43,366 bases of DNA from Pirellulales bacterium (GTDB lineage Bacteria; Planctomycetota; Planctomycetia; Pirellulales; Pirellulaceae), in NCBI GenBank assembly GCA_022451045.1, contig JAKUOW010000006.1:22678-66043 (forward strand), in the 5' to 3' direction. This document shows, piece by piece, positions 40,813-43,366 of this stretch (positions are counted from its first letter, which is position 1; the number at the start of each line of letters is the position of its first letter). A program made the position numbers and the translations under genes. Below the pieces are notes generated by a model. The model saw nothing but the letters and a program-made list of their open reading frames with translations. It ran no database searches and was not told the DNA's origin.

Positions 40813-42402
40813 TTACTTAGAGCTGAAGAACTTGCCTGCTCGTGCATTTACACGAAAGACATCGACGTCCACAGCATTCTCCTGAGACTCTCCGGAGGTC
40901 GATCGTCCGTTTTTCACGTAGGACTGCAATAATCCAAGCAAGTCTGTAGCCACATTCAGATGATCTGCAACCACGTTAGTTGTTTCAGAAATATCATTCT
41001 TCAAATTGTAGAGTTGTACTGCGGTGAGCTTTGACGTTTCATCGCGGTTAGGCCGCGGTGAACTCCAACCACCAGAACCAGCACACAACTCCAGCTTCCA
41101 ATCACTCCGTCGGATTGAGAACGTACCATTTATCGAATGATGGACAATCGCCTCATGAGTACTGATATCATCATTGCCTTTAAGAGCTGATAGAAAACTA
41201 ACACTGTCTTCGCCGGCATTGTCGGGCAGCTCCTGACCAATAAGTTCATTACACGTAGCCATCAAGTCGTTCAGACATGTGAGCCGGTTTGATTCACTAC
41301 CAGCCTCTACAACTGCCGGCCAGCGTGCGATAAACGGAACGCGGTGACCGCCCTCGAAAATATCTGCTTTGTGACCACGGAAGATCCAGTTTGGAAAGTG
41401 GCCTTTCTTTTTCATTTCATCGATCCGTGCGGCGGGTGAACATCCATTGTCCGCCGTAAAAATGATCAGTGTATTTTCGGAAATGCCGTTTGCCTCAAGC
41501 GCCTGCATCACCTGTCCGATCGAATCATCCACCTGCATCACGAAGTCACCGTACTTATTCAATCCACTCTTACCTTGCCATTTCTCAATAGGCACGATCG
41601 GTGTATGCGGCGCATTCAGCGGAAAGTAAAGAAAGAACGGTCGGTCTTCATCAGCCTCCGCACGCTCATGGATATATGCGACCGCTTTCTCCGTGATACG
41701 CGGTAATACATCGATGTCTTCAAATTCGCTATCAGCAGGTCCCGTTCGATTGTAAAACGTCTTTTCAACCAATTTGGAAACGTGAGCGTGGTCATTCTCA
41801 ATGTATACATAAGGTGGCATATCCAGTGATGCGCTGATTCCAAAAAAGTAGTCGAAACCAACTGTATTTGGACCATTTTCAATGGGCTTTGAGAAATCCA
41901 CATCCCAGCCGCCGCGGTACTTGGGATCCCATCGCATCCCGTCGTCGGCAAAACCACCACCTTTACTCTCTAATCGCGGCCAGTCCATACCTAAGTGCCA
42001 CTTACCTATTGCAGCAGTATGATAACCGGCGCCTTTTAACATGGACGCGACCGTTTCGCGACCCGGCTCGATCAATCGCCGGGAGAAGCCCCAACAAACC
42101 CCGTTCTGCAGTTTCGTGCGCCAATTGTAACGCCCAGTTAAAACACCATAACGTGTGGGTGTACATACGGATGAACTGGAGTGTGCATCGGTAAATACCA
42201 TTCCACCGCGTGCTAAGGCATCCAGGTTTGGAGTTTTAATCTTGGATTCCGGATTCAGAGCACCGACATCACCGTACCCCATATCGTCGGCAAGTATGAA
42301 GATCACATTGGGGCCTTCAGCGGCATCAACTTGCAATCCAGATGAAATGAATGATGCACATAAGGCGATTAAAGCCGCGAGCGTATTAATCCAGGTACGC
42401 AT
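40813..42402 (-). CDS. sulfatase (arylsulfatase A-like)
   Basis: A 529-residue exported sulfatase. Signal peptide MRTWINTLAALIALCASFISSG; metal site PNVIFILADDMGYGDVGALN (D39/D40); formylglycine site Cys80 in SVCTPTRYGVLTGRYNWRT; TAAIGKWHLGMDW; FFLYFPLNAPHTPIVP; and LIIFTADNGCSPAARIDEMK. The CxPxR plus YxxLTGRY arrangement is that of arylsulfatase A-type enzymes (cerebroside or N-acetylgalactosamine-6-sulfatase-like), common in planctomycete sulfated-polysaccharide loci. About 90 bases upstream separate it from the cupredoxin-cytochrome gene, enough for its own promoter, though none is evident. Substrate not determinable from sequence. Confidence 0.93.
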   Translation of the reverse strand: MRTWINTLAALIALCASFISSGLQVDAAEGPNVIFILADDMGYGDVGALNPESKIKTPNLDALARGGMVFTDAHSSSSVCTPTRYGVLTGRYNWRTKLQNGVCWGFSRRLIEPGRETVASMLKGAGYHTAAIGKWHLGMDWPRLESKGGGFADDGMRWDPKYRGGWDVDFSKPIENGPNTVGFDYFFGISASLDMPPYVYIENDHAHVSKLVEKTFYNRTGPADSEFEDIDVLPRITEKAVAYIHERAEADEDRPFFLYFPLNAPHTPIVPIEKWQGKSGLNKYGDFVMQVDDSIGQVMQALEANGISENTLIIFTADNGCSPAARIDEMKKKGHFPNWIFRGHKADIFEGGHRVPFIARWPAVVEAGSESNRLTCLNDLMATCNELIGQELPDNAGEDSVSFLSALKGNDDISTHEAIVHHSINGTFSIRRSDWKLELCAGSGGWSSPRPNRDETSKLTAVQLYNLKNDISETTNVVADHLNVATDLLGLLQSYVKNGRSTSGESQENAVDVDVFRVNARAGKFFSSK

Positions 42403-42494
42403 TTGTGGCGCATCCTTTCAGTGAGTAAGTGAAAACATAGCATTTAGTTTCGAACGCCGATTAACCGACCGTACCCCAAGCACACTAAGTAAAA

Positions 42495-43366
42495 TTAGTG
42501 CTTGTGCATCTCGTACATCTTGTGATCTTTGTCACCCTTGGCTAATACATATCCGATCAAATCAAGAATCTCTTCCCGAGTCAATTTATCCAGAAGCCCC
42601 TGTGGCATTATTGATGTTTGACTAGCGTTGCGTGCATCAATATCGCCTTTCTTGATCACCGTTGCTGCTGCTTTGGCCAATGGATTTACGACAACGTGCA
42701 CTTCATCAGGTGTTTCTTTAACAACCATACCTGTGACAATCTTGCCGGAGGCAAGCAAAAATGAGTATGACTTGAACTTGTCATCAATGTCTTTTGAAGG
42801 GTCCACAAGTGAACGCAAGATATGTTCAACGTTGTGTTTCTTTTCATCGAGCTTCGCAAGATCGGGACCAAACACGAGACCTTCATCACCGAGTTTGTGA
42901 CAAGCAACACAACTGGCGACCTTAAACAACTCTTTGCCAACTTCGAAGGAACGCCCTTCAGGAAGTGGATTCACTTCTTCAATCAGGTCGTCATACTTCC
43001 ATTGTTGACTACGGCCACTGAGTTTAAGCAAGTCGTCATGAATCTCGAGCTTATGGGCTGCTAAATATGCTGCAGGATCCTGTCGGTATTCTTCAAGATT
43101 CGCGACAACGTGCAACGCACCATACATCCGTCGCCAGTGGCCAGGATATGTGCAAACGTATGGATAGATACCTGGTTTCTGCGGCACCTCGAAAACGATC
43201 GATTCTGTCTCCCCGCCCTGCAGGAGTTTACTCGAGACGAGAACCTTATCAGATTCAGGAACATAGTGACGGTCCATCGCATCCGGATCACGGCCAGTTG
43301 CTTCAGCCAGCTCCACAATTTCCTGCTTCGCTCCTGGAATTGTAATGACGAAATTGTGAGGCATCT
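42495..43366 (-). CDS. cupredoxin / c-type heme protein, Pirellula-type CxxCH domain, 5' end missing
   Basis: The C-terminal 290 residues of a longer protein that runs off the right edge; the Met at 43364 is internal, as the azurin-like domain has already begun (PHNFVITIPG). Blue-copper ligands are visible: His3, then Cys71, His76 and Met80 in YVCTYPGHWRRM. A linker leads to a single-heme domain, CVACHKLGDEGLVFGPDL, followed by the planctomycete heme-domain tail (ILRSLVDPSKDIDDKFKSY, MPQGLLDKLTREEILDLIGY). The C-terminus is His/Met-rich (KDHKMYEMHKH). Such proteins often begin with a glucose/sorbosone-type propeller; that part cannot be checked here. It is probably an exported electron-transfer protein that passes electrons between copper and heme. 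Confidence 0.87.
   Translation of the reverse strand, partial: MPHNFVITIPGAKQEIVELAEATGRDPDAMDRHYVPESDKVLVSSKLLQGGETESIVFEVPQKPGIYPYVCTYPGHWRRMYGALHVVANLEEYRQDPAAYLAAHKLEIHDDLLKLSGRSQQWKYDDLIEEVNPLPEGRSFEVGKELFKVASCVACHKLGDEGLVFGPDLAKLDEKKHNVEHILRSLVDPSKDIDDKFKSYSFLLASGKIVTGMVVKETPDEVHVVVNPLAKAAATVIKKGDIDARNASQTSIMPQGLLDKLTREEILDLIGYVLAKGDKDHKMYEMHKH

Noticed and set aside
1-43366. CRISPR arrays, tRNA or rRNA genes, insertion sequences, prophage genes
   Set aside because: No repeat-spacer pattern, cloverleaf, rRNA-like stretch, transposase, integrase or terminal inverted repeats were seen.

Overview
The window looks like a chromosomal segment of a planctomycete, probably a marine or aquatic heterotroph of the Pirellulales/Planctomycetales type with moderate GC. 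The evidence is the density of families that are hallmarks of that phylum. There are three PSD1-type proteins (PSCyt1/DUF1549/DUF1553), five DUF1501 proteins with twin-arginine leaders, four sulfatases, a blue-copper/heme protein of the Pirellula type, and a cytochrome fused to a sugar-dehydrogenase-like propeller. Shine-Dalgarno sequences are rare and neighbouring stops and starts are often separated by only a few bases. No tRNA, rRNA, CRISPR array, insertion sequence, integrase or phage gene was seen.

Layout. Bases 1-2360 hold the end of a PSD1 gene carrying a LamG domain, followed by its DUF1501 partner. A second DUF1501 gene converges on it with a single base between the stop codons. Bases 3800-5130 carry a secreted esterase and a small HicB-like protein. 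Bases 5159-9014 (minus) hold a zincin-like protein and a CBM9-like/propeller/di-heme gene cut by one in-frame amber codon. Bases 9560-11050 hold an OprO/OprP-type porin, whose start codon lies in a 9-bp tandem repeat and which ends in a strong terminator. A SulP anion transporter follows.

Bases 13246-17594 form a compact molybdoenzyme operon: a Tat-targeted four-cluster Fe-S subunit, a catalytic subunit with a Tat plus lipobox leader and a Cys molybdenum ligand, and a TorD-like chaperone. No NrfD/PsrC-type membrane subunit is present. The third cluster motif of the Fe-S subunit has His where the second Cys is normal. This is the best candidate for an undescribed respiratory system.

Bases 17734-29032 are mostly DUF1501/PSD1 genes in two operons, with a small CxCPxC protein and a metallophosphoesterase. 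Bases 29187-42402 look like a sulfated-glycan degradation locus: a large heparinase II/III-like lyase, a divergent operon of PhyH-type oxygenase, NanM-like kelch protein, sulfatase, sialidase-like BNR protein and sulfatase, then two more sulfatases on the minus strand. The right edge cuts a cupredoxin/cytochrome c gene.

Inferred biology: exported hydrolases, lyases and sulfatases open sulfated polymers; porin and SulP move small molecules and anions; exported hemes and the Mo/Fe-S enzyme handle extracytoplasmic electron transfer. The molybdoenzyme substrate and the glycan cannot be named from sequence alone.
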